Shown in pieces: positions 1 through 9,034 of a DNA stretch of 64,000 nt (positions within the stretch are counted from its first letter, which is position 1; each line of letters starts with the position of its first letter). The notes below the pieces were generated by a model that was not told the origin of the DNA, did no database searches, and was given only the letters and a program-made list of their open reading frames with translations. The position numbers were made by a program, and so were the translations under genes. The DNA is from Roseiarcus sp963742305 (GTDB taxonomy: Bacteria; Pseudomonadota; Alphaproteobacteria; Rhizobiales; Beijerinckiaceae): contig CAVULN010000030.1 in NCBI GenBank assembly GCA_963742305.1, positions 1-64,000 of the forward strand, given 5' to 3'.

Positions 1-39
1 GGTGTATCCTCGTCCTTGGATGGACAGGAGGCCAACCTG

Positions 40-1111
40 ATGTCCGACACGATTTGGCGGCGCAGCCCTCTTTGGCCCGGCGTTCCCCTCGCGCTCGCGT
101 CGGCGGTCCTGTTCGGCGCGTCGGCTCCGTTCGCGAAGCTGCTTCTCGGGTCGACCGATCCGCAGCTTCTGGCCGGTCTCCTGTATATAGGGGCCGGGGT
201 CGGACTGGGGACGGGCCAAGCGGGTCGGTGGCTTCTGGGCGTCGGAGCCTCGGAAGCGCCGCTGCGGCGAGCCGATGCGCCCTGGCTGATTGCGATCATT
301 GTATTCGGCGGCGTCATCGGGCCGCTGTTCCTGATGCTTGGGCTTGCCCGAAGTTCAGCCGCGTCCGGCTCGCTCATGTTGAATCTCGAGGGACTGGCGA
401 CCATGGTCGATTGCGTGGGTCGTCTTTCGGGAGAACGTCGATCGGAGACTTCTGCTCGGCGCAGCATCGATCCTGACCGGTGCAGTCGTTCTATCGTGGC
501 GAGGGCAAGGGATACGCTTCGACTCAGGCGGGTTGCTCATCGCAACGGCGTGCCTTGCGTGGGGCGTCGACAACAACCTGACACGGAAACTTTCGTCGGC
601 CGACCCGGTGATCATCGCCCTCATCAAAGGCGTTGTGGCGGGAAGCGTGAATCTGGCTCTCGCGCTGCTTCTTGGCGCCCGGTTGCCGTCCATCGGCGCG
701 ACCGGCGCAGCGTTGCTGGTTGGCTTTTTCAGCATCGGGATCAGTCTTGTGCTGTTTGTTCTGGCGCTGCGCCACCTCGGCAGCGCCCGGACCGGAGCCT
801 ATTTCTCGCTGGGACCCTTCCTCGGCGCGGTTATCGCGATCGCCCTGCTGGGCGAGCCCGTCACAACTCAACTGATCGCTGCCGGCGCGCTTATGGCGTT
901 CGGATTGTGGCTGCATCTCACCGAGCGACACATTCACGAACATACGCACGACGCGATCGAGCACGAACACAGGCACGTCCATGACGATCACCACCAGCAC
1001 GTCCACGACGGGTCCGTGATGGAGCCGCACACGCATTGGCACCGGCATGAGGGGCTTCGGCACCGGCATCCGCACTACCCCGACCTTCACCACCGCCATG
1101 AGCATGGGTGA
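40..1111 (+). CDS. EamA/DMT-family exporter with histidine-rich tail (frameshifted)
   Basis: Predicted inner-membrane drug/metabolite transporter of about 350 residues with two EamA repeats; the second repeat begins near 'ACLAWGVDNNLTRK'. The C-terminal 60 or so residues carry 23 histidines by hand count, mostly as HxH pairs, which suggests a cytoplasmic metal-binding tail. I chose ATG 40 because AGGAGG at 26-31 sits 8 nt upstream. The reading frame breaks near 409: removing one base after codon GTC restores the helix reading VIAWVVFREN and joins the halves. Together with the next genes this looks like a metal/oxyanion resistance cassette. The family assignment is firm; the substrate is unknown. 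Confidence 0.8.
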
Positions 1112-1130
1112 CACCGTGGACAGGGGTCTG

Positions 1131-1161
1131 TTGACAGCGACGTATCGATCGGGGTTATGAT
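1131..1161 (+). promoter_or_regulatory. Putative sigma70 promoter upstream of the rhodanese-ChrB gene
   Basis: TTGACA at 1131-1136 and TATGAT at 1156-1161, separated by 19 bp, lie in the 125-bp gap before the rhodanese-ChrB gene. The spacer is longer than the ideal 17 bp, so strength is uncertain. Confidence 0.4.
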
Positions 1162-1235
1162 TTAGCCATGGGGAAGCGATCTCCCCGTGAGGCGACAGCC
1201 GAAGAATCGCGCCCGTTCTTATGCTAGGGCGCAAT

Positions 1236-2070
1236 ATGTCGTCATTCAACAGCATCTCTTCGGAAAAGCTTTGGCGCCTGATCGGCGTGCCGCACGGTCC
1301 CGCGCTCATCGACGTCCGCGCCAAGGAAGACTTCGCCGCCGATCCCCGCTTCATTCCCGGCGCCGTCCGGCGGGAATACTCGACGGTATCGAGCTGGGCG
1401 CCAGAATTCGCTGGGCGCTCGGCCGTCGTCATCTGCGAAAAAGGCCAAAAGTTGAGCGAGGGCGTAGCGGCGTGGTTGCGCCACGCGGGCGCATCGTCGG
1501 CCGAAGTTCTTGTTGGCGGCCACGCCGCCTGGGCGCAAGCAGGACTGCCGCTAGTGCCCGAAGGCAAACTGCCTCCGCGCGATCCGCAGGGGCGCACAGT
1601 GTGGGTGACGCGGTCAAGACCAAAGATCGATCGCACCGCTTGTCCCTGGCTCATCCGCCGCTTCGTCGATCCTGAAGCCGTATTCCTGTTCGTCTCGCCT
1701 GCGGAAGTGCAGTCGGTCGCGGAGCGTTTCAACGGCGCGCCGTTCGATATCGAAGGCGTATTCTGGAGCCACCGCGGCGACACGCTGCACCTTCGACACG
1801 ATGCTCGACGAACTGGAGCTTCGAACGGAACCGCTCGCGACGCTCGCGGCGATCGTTAGAGGCGCCGACATCGCGCGCCTCGATCTTGCGCCCGAAGCGC
1901 CCGGCCTGCTCGCCGCGTCGCTCGGATTGTCGCGCATGTATTCTGATGATCTCGAACAGCTTGCCGCGGGCATGACGCTCTATGACGCCTTCTACCGCTG
2001 GGCTCGCGACGCGAGCGACGAAACGCACGACCACGACCGGCCGACGAACAGGCCGCGCAAGCCTGCATGA
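1236..2070 (+). CDS. Rhodanese/ChrB-domain chromate resistance protein (frameshifted)
   Basis: About 275 residues after repair. Residues 1-100 form a rhodanese-like domain (ALIDVRAKEDF, PGAVRREY, VGGHAAW); its active-site region reads 'VICEKGQKLSEGV', with a cysteine at the expected loop. Residues 110-275 match the ChrB C-terminal (Chrome_Resist) domain, with the characteristic RPKIDRTACPWLIRRF motif followed by DPEAVFLFV. The frame breaks near 1785; dropping one C gives the expected GDTCTFDTMLDEL. ATG 1236 has a weak AGGG 7 nt upstream; ATG 1221 is an alternative. ChrB-type proteins regulate or support chromate resistance. No chrA transporter is visible, so the flanking DMT protein may be the exporter. 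Confidence 0.75.
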
Positions 2071-2104
2071 ATGCGCGGGGGCGATTCACACAAAAGGAGA
2101 CAGC

Positions 2105-2994
2105 ATGAACCGCGCTCTTCAACTCGCATCGATCTCTCTGGCCATCGCCCTGTCCCTGCCGGCCAAGGCGGCGCAGCCGGACTGGTCGGTTGTCGACACG
2201 ATCCTCACCCGCAAAGCAGCCGTCTCAGGCGAGGTGCGTCGCTACGGGCTGCCCCGCAGCGACCTCAGCGTCACGCTCGACGGAGTGGCCCTCAAACCCG
2301 GCTTCGCCCTCGGCGGCTGGCTCGCCTTCGAACCGATGGGGGACAAAGCGATGATGATGGGCGACCTTGTCCTCACCGAAAGCGAGATCAATCCGGTGAT
2401 GAGCAAGCTGCTTGCCCAGGGCGTTCAGGTGACCGCGCTGCACAACCATCTGCTGCGCGCCAATCCGCCGACGTTTTACATGCACGTCGCAGGGACCGGC
2501 GACCCCGCTCAGCTTGCGCAAGACGTTCGCACGGCGCTCGGGGAGAGCAAGACGCCGTTCGGCGTCAAACCTCCTGCTCAGGCGGACGAGCGCCGGCGTC
2601 GATTTCGATACTGCGAAGGTCGACGCGGCCATCGGCCACAAAGGCAAGGCGAACGGCGGCGTCTATCAGTTTCGGCATACCGCGCGCGGACAGCATCAAG
2701 ATGGACGGGATGGCCGTACCCGGCGCGATGGGGACGGCGATTGGGATCAACTTCCAGCCGACCGGCGGCGGCAAGGCGGCGATCACCGGAGATTTCGTCG
2801 CGCTATCGAGCGAACTCAATCCGCTCATCAAGGCGCTGCGCGACAACGGGATCGAGGTGACCGCCATCCACAATCACATGGTCGGCGAAGAGCCGCGCGC
2901 GTTCTTCGTTCACTTCTGGGCCAACGACGACGCCGTCAAGCTCGCGAATGGGCTTGGCGCGGCGCTCAAGACCGTCAACGTGGCGCGAAACTGA
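2105..2994 (+). CDS. DUF1259 (LppY/LpqO-like) secreted protein (frameshifted)
   Basis: The N-terminus is a signal peptide ending near LPAKAAQPDW. The mature protein has two related halves, each with the DUF1259 hallmark: 'ALHNHLL...FYMHV' in the first and 'AIHNHMV...FFVHF' in the second. AAGGAG at 2094-2099 supports ATG 2105. Two single-base insertions (near 2588 and 2672) split the frame; after repair the central part reads through GVDFDTAKVDAAIG and QFGIPRADSIK. DUF1259 proteins have no established biochemistry; they recur beside ChrB-rhodanese genes, as here. Likely periplasmic partner of the resistance cassette (inference). Confidence 0.75.
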
Positions 2995-3042
2995 GCGCTA
3001 ATAGCTACGCCCGGAATGACAAAAGATCCGGAAGGCGGTCCC

Positions 3043-4071
3043 ATGAAGAGACGCCATGGCTTGCCCCCGGCAAGCGCGGCTTTTGGGTTGGCTGCGATGG
3101 CGCTCACCCTTCTCTCGCCTGCGGGCTTGGGCCACGCGGCGCAAGGCCAGCCGCCAGCTCTACTCGAGCTGGAGCGGACGATTGCGCTGCCTAGCGTCAA
3201 AGGGCGCATCGATCATCTTGCGGTCGACGTTCCGCATCAGCGCCTGTTTGTGGCGGAGCTTGGAAACGGGTCGGTCGACCGGATCGACCTGCCGTCCGGC
3301 GCGACGCGCCGGATTGGCGGACTGAAGGAACCCCAGGGGCTTGCCTATCTGCCCGATCGCGACCAGCTCGTGGTTGCGTCGGGGGGCGACGGAACGGTTC
3401 GCTTTTTCGACGCCGACTCGCTCATGCCCGTCGGTTCGGTTTCGCTTGGCGACGACGCTGACGACGCGCGGGTCGATCCGAAGACCGGACAGGTCGTGGT
3501 CGGCTATGGCTCGGGCGCTCTGGCGATCATTGACCCCGCCCGCCGCGCGGTCGTTCGGACCATTGCGCTCGGCGCGCATCCCGAGGGCTTCCAAATCGAT
3601 GGCGAAGGCCGAAAGGCGTTCGTGAACGTTCCCGACGCGCACAAAATCGTCGTCGTTGATTTGGACTCCGGACGAATACTCGCGGGCTGGCGCGCCGCCC
3701 ATCTCGCAAACTTTCCCATGGCCCTTGACCAGGATGCGGGGATCGTCGGCATCGTCTACCGCGTCCCCGCTCGTCTCGTGGCGCTTGAGGCCGCATCCGG
3801 AACGGCTAAGGCGGATCTGCCGGTCTGCGATGACGCCGACGACCTCTACTTCGACGACAAGAGGCGGCGCATCTACATAAGCTGCGGGTCGGGGGCGATT
3901 GACGTCTTCGAGCACGCGGGCGCCGGATATGTTGCGTCCGGCCATATCGAAACTCGGCCTGGCGCGCGAACCTCGCTGTTCGTTCCGGAACTGGATCGGC
4001 TGTTCGTCGCCGCGCGAGCCGGTTCGCACGGCGAGGGCGCCGCCCTCCTCGTCTATCGTCCGGCGCCCTGA
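3043..4071 (+). CDS. Secreted YncE/YVTN-type beta-propeller protein
   Basis: 343 residues with a signal peptide (about 1-33, ending LGHAAQG) followed by repeating beta-propeller blades of the YncE/NHL type, such as 'IDHLAVDVPHQRLFVAELG', 'EPQGLAYLPDRDQLVVAS' and 'PEGFQIDGEGRKAFVNVPD'. GGAAGG at 3030-3035 favours ATG 3043 over the upstream ATG 3016. The frame is intact. Probably a periplasmic scaffold or ligand-binding protein. It lies 48 bp after the DUF1259 gene and is likely cotranscribed with it. Confidence 0.75.
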   Translation: MKRRHGLPPASAAFGLAAMALTLLSPAGLGHAAQGQPPALLELERTIALPSVKGRIDHLAVDVPHQRLFVAELGNGSVDRIDLPSGATRRIGGLKEPQGLAYLPDRDQLVVASGGDGTVRFFDADSLMPVGSVSLGDDADDARVDPKTGQVVVGYGSGALAIIDPARRAVVRTIALGAHPEGFQIDGEGRKAFVNVPDAHKIVVVDLDSGRILAGWRAAHLANFPMALDQDAGIVGIVYRVPARLVALEAASGTAKADLPVCDDADDLYFDDKRRRIYISCGSGAIDVFEHAGAGYVASGHIETRPGARTSLFVPELDRLFVAARAGSHGEGAALLVYRPAP

Positions 4072-4125
4072 CCGTTTTGTCCCTGCCAGCTTTCTGCTAT
4101 CGTCTCTGACTACAAGGAGAGTCGT

Positions 4126-5080
4126 ATGCAAACTCGTCGTCTGGGGCGCACCGACCTTTCCATCGCGCCGCTCGTTCTCGGCGGCAACGTGTTCGGCTGG
4201 ACGGCGGACAAGAAGACCTCGTTCGCGGTGCTCGACCGGTTCGCGCGATGCGGGGTTTACAGCAATCGACACCGCCGACGTCTATTCGGCCTGGGTTCCC
4301 GGCAACAAGGGCGGCGAATCGGAGACGATCATCGGCGAGTGGATGAAGGCGCGGGGCAATCGCGACCGGGTCGTCGTCATCACCAAGGTCGGCTCGCCGA
4401 TGGGCAAGGGCAAGGAAGGCCTCAGCGCGCGCTATATCGCCGGAGGCGGTCGAGGCCTCGCTCAAGCGCCTGCAGACCGACGTGATCGACCTCTACCTCT
4501 CGCACTGGCCCGACATGGCGACGCCGATCGAGGAGACGCTCGGCGCCCATCAGCGGCTGATCGAACAAGGCAAGATCCGCTGGTGCGGCGCCTCGAATCT
4601 CACCGTCCCGCTGCTCGAGGCGGCGCTCGCCGCGGCCAAGGCCAAAGGGCTGCCGCGCTACGAGGTTTTGCAGCCGGAGTACAATCTCGCCGACCGTCGG
4701 GAATTCGAAGGCGGCCTCGCCGACCTCTGTGCGAGCGCGAGGAGATCGGCGTCATCACCTATTTCAGCCTCGCCAAGGGGTTCCTGTCGGGCAAGTACCG
4801 CAGCGAGGCCGATCTCTCCAAAAGCGCGCGCGGCGGGGCGGTCAAGGCCTATCTCAATCCGAGGGGCTTTCGCATCCTCGACGCGCTCGAGGCGGTCGCC
4901 GCGCGCCACAAGGCCAAGCCCGCGGAGGTCGCGCTCGCCTGGATCATCGGCCGGCCCGGCGTGACCGCCCCGATCGCCAGCGCCACCTCGGTCGAACAGG
5001 TCGAGAGCCTCGTGCGCGCGACCGAGCTCAAGCTGACGGCCGCCGACATGGACGCGCTCAACGCCGCGAGCGCGCCCTAG
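4126..5080 (+). CDS. Aldo/keto reductase (multiple frameshifts)
   Basis: Cytoplasmic NADPH-dependent aldo/keto reductase, about 317 residues. The catalytic tetrad is visible after repair: D and Y in 'IDTADVYS', K in 'VITKVGS' and H in 'LSHWPDM'. The cofactor-binding end reads 'PIASATSVEQVESL'. AAGGAG upstream supports ATG 4126. The frame is interrupted three times: near 4243 and 4442 (one extra base each), and near 4728, where either two bases are extra or one is missing. Substrate unknown. Confidence 0.8.
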
Positions 5081-5089
5081 CGGTGCTCG

Positions 5090-5110
5090 CCTCTCCCTCT
5101 GGACGAGAGG
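5090..5110. terminator. Weak hairpin between convergent genes
   Basis: CCTCTC (5090-5095) and GAGAGG (5105-5110) form a 6-bp stem with a 9-nt loop in the 46-bp gap between the convergent aldo/keto reductase and acyl-CoA ligase genes. There is no T-run. Confidence 0.25.
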
Positions 5111-5126
5111 TTGGAGAAGGGGCGCC

Positions 5127-6801
5127 TCATTCCCGGGCTTGGTCCTCCCGCAATTCGCGGCGCAGGATCTTGCCGACAGCGGTGTGGGGCAGCGAATCGC
5201 GAAATTCGATCTGGCGCGGAACCTTGTAGCCGGTCAGGTAGCGCCGGCAGTGAACGATGAGGTCGGTTTCGGTCAGCGCGGGGTCCTTGCGCACCACCAC
5301 CAGCCTGACCGCCTCTCCGGTCCTTGAATCCGGCACGCCGACCGCGCCGGCCTCGAGCACGCCCGGATGGCTCATCGCCACCTCCTCGATCTCGTTCGGG
5401 TAGACGTTGAATCCGGAGACGTTGATCATGTCCTTCTTGCGGTCGACGATGAACACGTAGCCGCGCTCGTCGACCCGCGCGATGTCGCCGGTGCGCAGGA
5501 AGCCGTCGGCGGTCATCGCGCTGGCCGTCTCGTCGGGACGGTTCCAGTAGCCGGCCATGACCTGCGGGCCTTTGATGCAGAGTTCGCCCGGCTCGCCGGG
5601 CTTCACGTCGCGGCCGTCGCCGTCGCGGATGGCGATGTCCGTCGAGGGCAGCGGCAGGCCGATCGCGCCGGTGAAGCCTTCGATGGTCAACGGATTGGCG
5701 ATCGCGCCGGGCGAGGTCTCGGTCAGGCCATAGGCTTCGATCAGCGGCTTGCCGGTCAGGGCCTGCCAGCGCTCGGCGACGGCGCGCTGCACCGCCATGC
5801 CCCCGCCGAGCGAAAGACGGAGGCGGGAGAAATCGAGCCTGGCGAAGTCCTTGTTGTTGAGCAGCGCGTTGAACAGCGTATTGACCCCGGGAAGCGCCGT
5901 GAACGGCGTCCCCCGCAAGGCCTTGACGAGCGCGGGAATGTCGCGCGGATTGGCGATCAGGAGGCTGGACGCGCCAATCGTCAAGGGCAGGAAGCCGTTC
6001 ACCTGCAGCGCGAACACATGATAGAGCGGCAGCGCGGCGACGAAGGTTTCGCCCTCCGGCCGGATCGCGGGAGCGAGCCAGGCGTGCATCTGGCGCAGGT
6101 TCGCGATCATGTTGCGATGGGTCAGCATCGCCCCCTTCGGCACGCCGGTGGTCCCGCCGGTATATTGAAGAAAGGCGATGTCCGCGGGCTTGACGGCTGC
6201 CGCCGCGAACGGGCGCCGCGACCCCTCCTTGAGCGCGCGATTGAAGCCGACCGCCTGGGGGAGGCGGAAGGCGGGAACGGCGCGCTTGACATGGCGCAGG
6301 ACGGCGTTGACCAGCGTCCCCCTGGCGGCGCCCAGAAGGTCGCCGGCGCCGGTGACGATGACGGTCCTCACCGCCGTTCCGCCGATCGCCTTTTCGAGGG
6401 TCGAGGCGAAGTTCGCCAGGACCACGATCGCCTCGGCGCCCGAATCGGCGAGCTGGTGATGGAGCTCGCGCGGCGAGTAGAGCGGGTTCGTGTTGACGAC
6501 CACGTAACCCGCCCTCAAGGCGCCGAACGCGGCGACCGGATATTGCAGGAGGTTGGGCGTCATCAGCGCGACCCGCGCGCCTTGCGGCAGGCGCGCGACA
6601 TTTTGCAGATAGCTCGCGAAAGCGCGCGACTTGAGATCGAGCTCGCCGTAGGTGATCGCCCTGCCCATGCTGATGAAGGCGGTGCGGGCGCGATATTTGC
6701 TCAGGCTGTTCGGCGATGAAATCGCCGAGCGAGCCGACCGCGCCAAGGTCAATCTCGGCCGGCACGCCCTCGGGATAGGACTTGAACCAAATGCGGTCCA
6801 T
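5127..6801 (-). CDS. fadD: Long-chain-fatty-acid--CoA ligase (frameshifted near N-terminus)
   Basis: AMP-forming acyl-CoA synthetase of about 557 residues. The P-loop-like A3 motif is 'YTGGTTGVPKGAMLTH'; A5 is 'EAYGLTETSP'; 'GELCIKGPQVMAGYWN' and 'DGFLRTGDIARVDERGYVFI' lead to the hinge and the A8 motif 'DRKKDMINVSGFNVYPNEIE'. The true N-terminus (MDRIWFKSYPEGVPAEID, typical of proteobacterial FadD) lies in a different frame from the rest; removing one base near 6705 joins them at DFIAEQLSKYRAR. ATG 6801 is chosen because these residues match the family. It activates fatty acids for beta-oxidation at the membrane. Palindromes upstream may bind a regulator. Confidence 0.85.
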
Positions 6802-6815
6802 AGTTTGTAATTTCC

Positions 6816-6893
6816 TGACGAAAGCTAACGCTTCCGGTGTAAGCTATTGTTTTTCCACGCCGATGTGTCTACTTTTCCTGACAGAAGCTGTCA
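6816..6893. promoter_or_regulatory. Candidate operator pair upstream of fadD
   Basis: A perfect palindrome TGACAG-AAG-CTGTCA lies at 6879-6893. A degenerate relative, TGACGAAAGCTAACG, lies at 6816-6830; both are preceded by TTCC. The centres are 63 bp apart (about six helical turns), in the gap between fadD (leftward) and the next rightward gene. They could bind a dimeric repressor of fatty-acid genes. Confidence 0.35.
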
Positions 6894-6969
6894 AACGGCT
6901 TCCCCGCCAAGCCATGGCCACGCGAGGAGTGCTACAACCCGCGGAGAGCGCGAACAGGGTGCGCTGATC

Positions 6970-7625
6970 ATGAACAACTGGCTCTTGACCACCATTGTGG
7001 TGATTAATGCTGCCGTGACCTTTTTGCTCTGGCGCATGATGGCCACCAAGGCCAACAGACCGGCCGGGCTGAACAAGAAGGCCGCCAAAGCGCTCTGGCA
7101 CAGCGACCCCATCGTACCTCACCACGACCCGCCAAAAGTTCCCGGTGGGGGCTTTTCGTCGCTGGTTTCGGATGAGGACAAGGCGTTCTTCTGTGACTTC
7201 CAAGAATTTGCCGATGTGATGAACCGGTGGCTCGCTACTCTCGAAAGCCGCTTTCGCTTGCAGGAATTGCCCAACGGCCACCTGCGCCTCAACGTCCCTC
7301 CTGATAGTCCCGTATCTGGGCGTTCTTCGCGGTCTACTACAATCAGACCCTCGTGGGCAGGCTCGAAATCAGCCCAAGCTACGGGGAGTACAACAGCGAG
7401 ACTCCGAAGGTGGACACCAGCGTGCAGATCGACTGGTCCCGGTGTCTTGGCTTTCGCAACATAGCAGATTTCCTTGAAAACATCGCAGGCTATGTCACGG
7501 ACCCCAATCCGAGGAGCGACGAACATGTCGCGGCGCGGCAGGGCATCAAGGATGCGTTCACCGAGAGGCTGTGGGATCACTATGGAATTTCGGAATTGGA
7601 CCGCTTCTTCGCTTCAGCCTCGTAA
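6970..7625 (+). CDS. Hypothetical membrane-anchored protein (frameshifted)
   Basis: About 218 residues. An N-terminal membrane helix (NNWLLTTIVVINAAVTFLLW) is followed by a soluble domain rich in aromatic and charged residues, ending 'WDHYGISELDRFFASAS'. I do not recognise the family. The frame changes near 7314: supplying one C in the CCC run gives PRIWAFFAVYYNQTLVGRLE. This is a deletion rather than the insertion seen in most broken genes here. Base composition is less GC-rich than its neighbours, suggesting an acquired gene. Confidence 0.5.
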
Positions 7626-8125
7626 AGATACGCAAGACTGTTGCACGTCTCAGCAAGACGAGTCCAGATTTTTTCCTCCCAGTAAACGGCGCCCACTTCA
7701 CGTAGCTTCATACTATTCAAAACCTGTTTCTCCTCACAGGGCAAGCATCGTCCGCTCTTACGAGATGGGCGACATGAACTTGTTCTTATCTTTTTCTGGG
7801 ATCCCCTACCATGCCGCGTGTGAATGGGCAAGGTCAATAGCCACGACCCTAGCCTCCTAGTTTAGGGCGCGGAGACACTCTACGCAATACATGTGTGTTA
7901 ATGCCCAGATGCGGTCCATGAAGCACCCTCGTGGGCAAGCTGACGTTCTTTGATCGGCCGGCCGGTGGGACAGCTCGATTTCACCACCAACGACACAAAG
8001 AGCACAACGCTTCTTGGTGTTCCTTCGTGATCAGTGTGGCAAGTCAGTAAGTCAGTATCGCCGCCGTCGTCCGTAGGGTCGTCCAAGCAAGCGCTTAACA
8101 GGCGCGGTCCTAGCCCACCTCGAGA
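7626..8125. other. Gene-poor, lower-GC intergenic stretch
   Basis: About 500 bp between the hypothetical gene and the EpsI remnant. Short open frames on both strands lack ribosome binding sites and family features. I see no RNA gene or repeat. The lower GC content matches the gene to its left. Confidence 0.4.
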
Positions 8126-8821
8126 TCAGAGCAGCGCCTTCTTGGGGTCGCCGACCATGAATTCCCGGGTCGCGGGGTCGACCGCGTTCATCAGATCGCG
8201 AATGAACTTGTCCTAAATCCTGAAGCTCTTTTCCGGCGCGATGCCGATGGTCGAGACCCGGAACAGGGCGCCGTCGGGCACCCATCCCCGGAGCCCATAG
8301 CCGAGCTTCAGCAGCTGGCGGGCCCAGTTGCTGTTCGAATTGTCGTAGCCGATCCGCATCCAGTAGCTGATCGGCTCGATCCGCTCCTCACGCTGGGCGA
8401 CCAGCCTCGTCACTTTCAACGGCGGCTCGGAGGGGGAATAGTCGAGCTTGAACGATTTCGCCCGCGACACGCGGAAGCCCTGGGCGGTGTAGCAGACTTC
8501 GGGATGATGCAGCTGCAGCCGGTCGCTCTGGCTCTCGCCATAGGCGACCATCAGCATCACCACGTTCCCCTCGGGATCGACAAAGCCGCGCGAGGCCTCC
8601 TGGTTGTAGAGCTCGCGCTCGAGCGAGTCGGGCGGCGCAGGCGCGACGACGTTGAGCCCCTCGACCGGCTTCCAGTCTCCGAACTGGGTCGGAAGATGCT
8701 TGTTGATGTCGAACACCTCGTGGGTGCGCGCCATCAGCCGGTGCGGGGTGATCGCGACCGCGAGCGCCATCGCGCCCAGCATCGCCACACAGGCCAGGAG
8801 GATATGGGTGGTGCGCGCCAT
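8126..8821 (-). pseudogene. EpsI-family exosortase-associated protein, interrupted by an in-frame amber codon
   Basis: An N-terminal membrane helix (HILLACVAMLGAMALAVAI) is followed by the EpsI domain: 'LPTQFGDWKP', 'YNQEASRGFVDPEGNVVMLMVAYG', 'HHPEVCYTAQGF' with its conserved cysteine, and 'YWMRIG'. The frame meets TAG at 8213-8215 after EKSFRI, then continues in the same frame with DKFIRDLMNAVDPATREF and stops at TGA 8126-8128. CAG to TAG is the simplest change. EpsI proteins normally partner an exosortase in exopolysaccharide or protein-sorting loci; no exosortase or EPS gene is present here. It is therefore either a relic or a readthrough product. Confidence 0.7.
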
Positions 8822-9034
8822 GACGAGGCTCCGGCCCGCGCGAACCCCCGCGCGGCGAATGTGAACATAGGCGCTCGCCCCGCCCCGCGCAACGACGCGG
8901 CGGAAAGGAAGCGCAGGCGAGGAGCGCGCCGCGAACCGCCGCGCTCGTCGAAACGGGGCTTGCCGGACGAGCGGAATTGGGGTCGAAGGGTGGCGAGCCT
9001 CCGCGCCAGCCACGATAAGGGTTAAGGCCAAAAG

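Noticed and set aside
7580..7837. 85-residue minus-strand frame after the hypothetical gene
   Set aside because: Overlaps a better-supported gene, lacks a ribosome site and has no family features.
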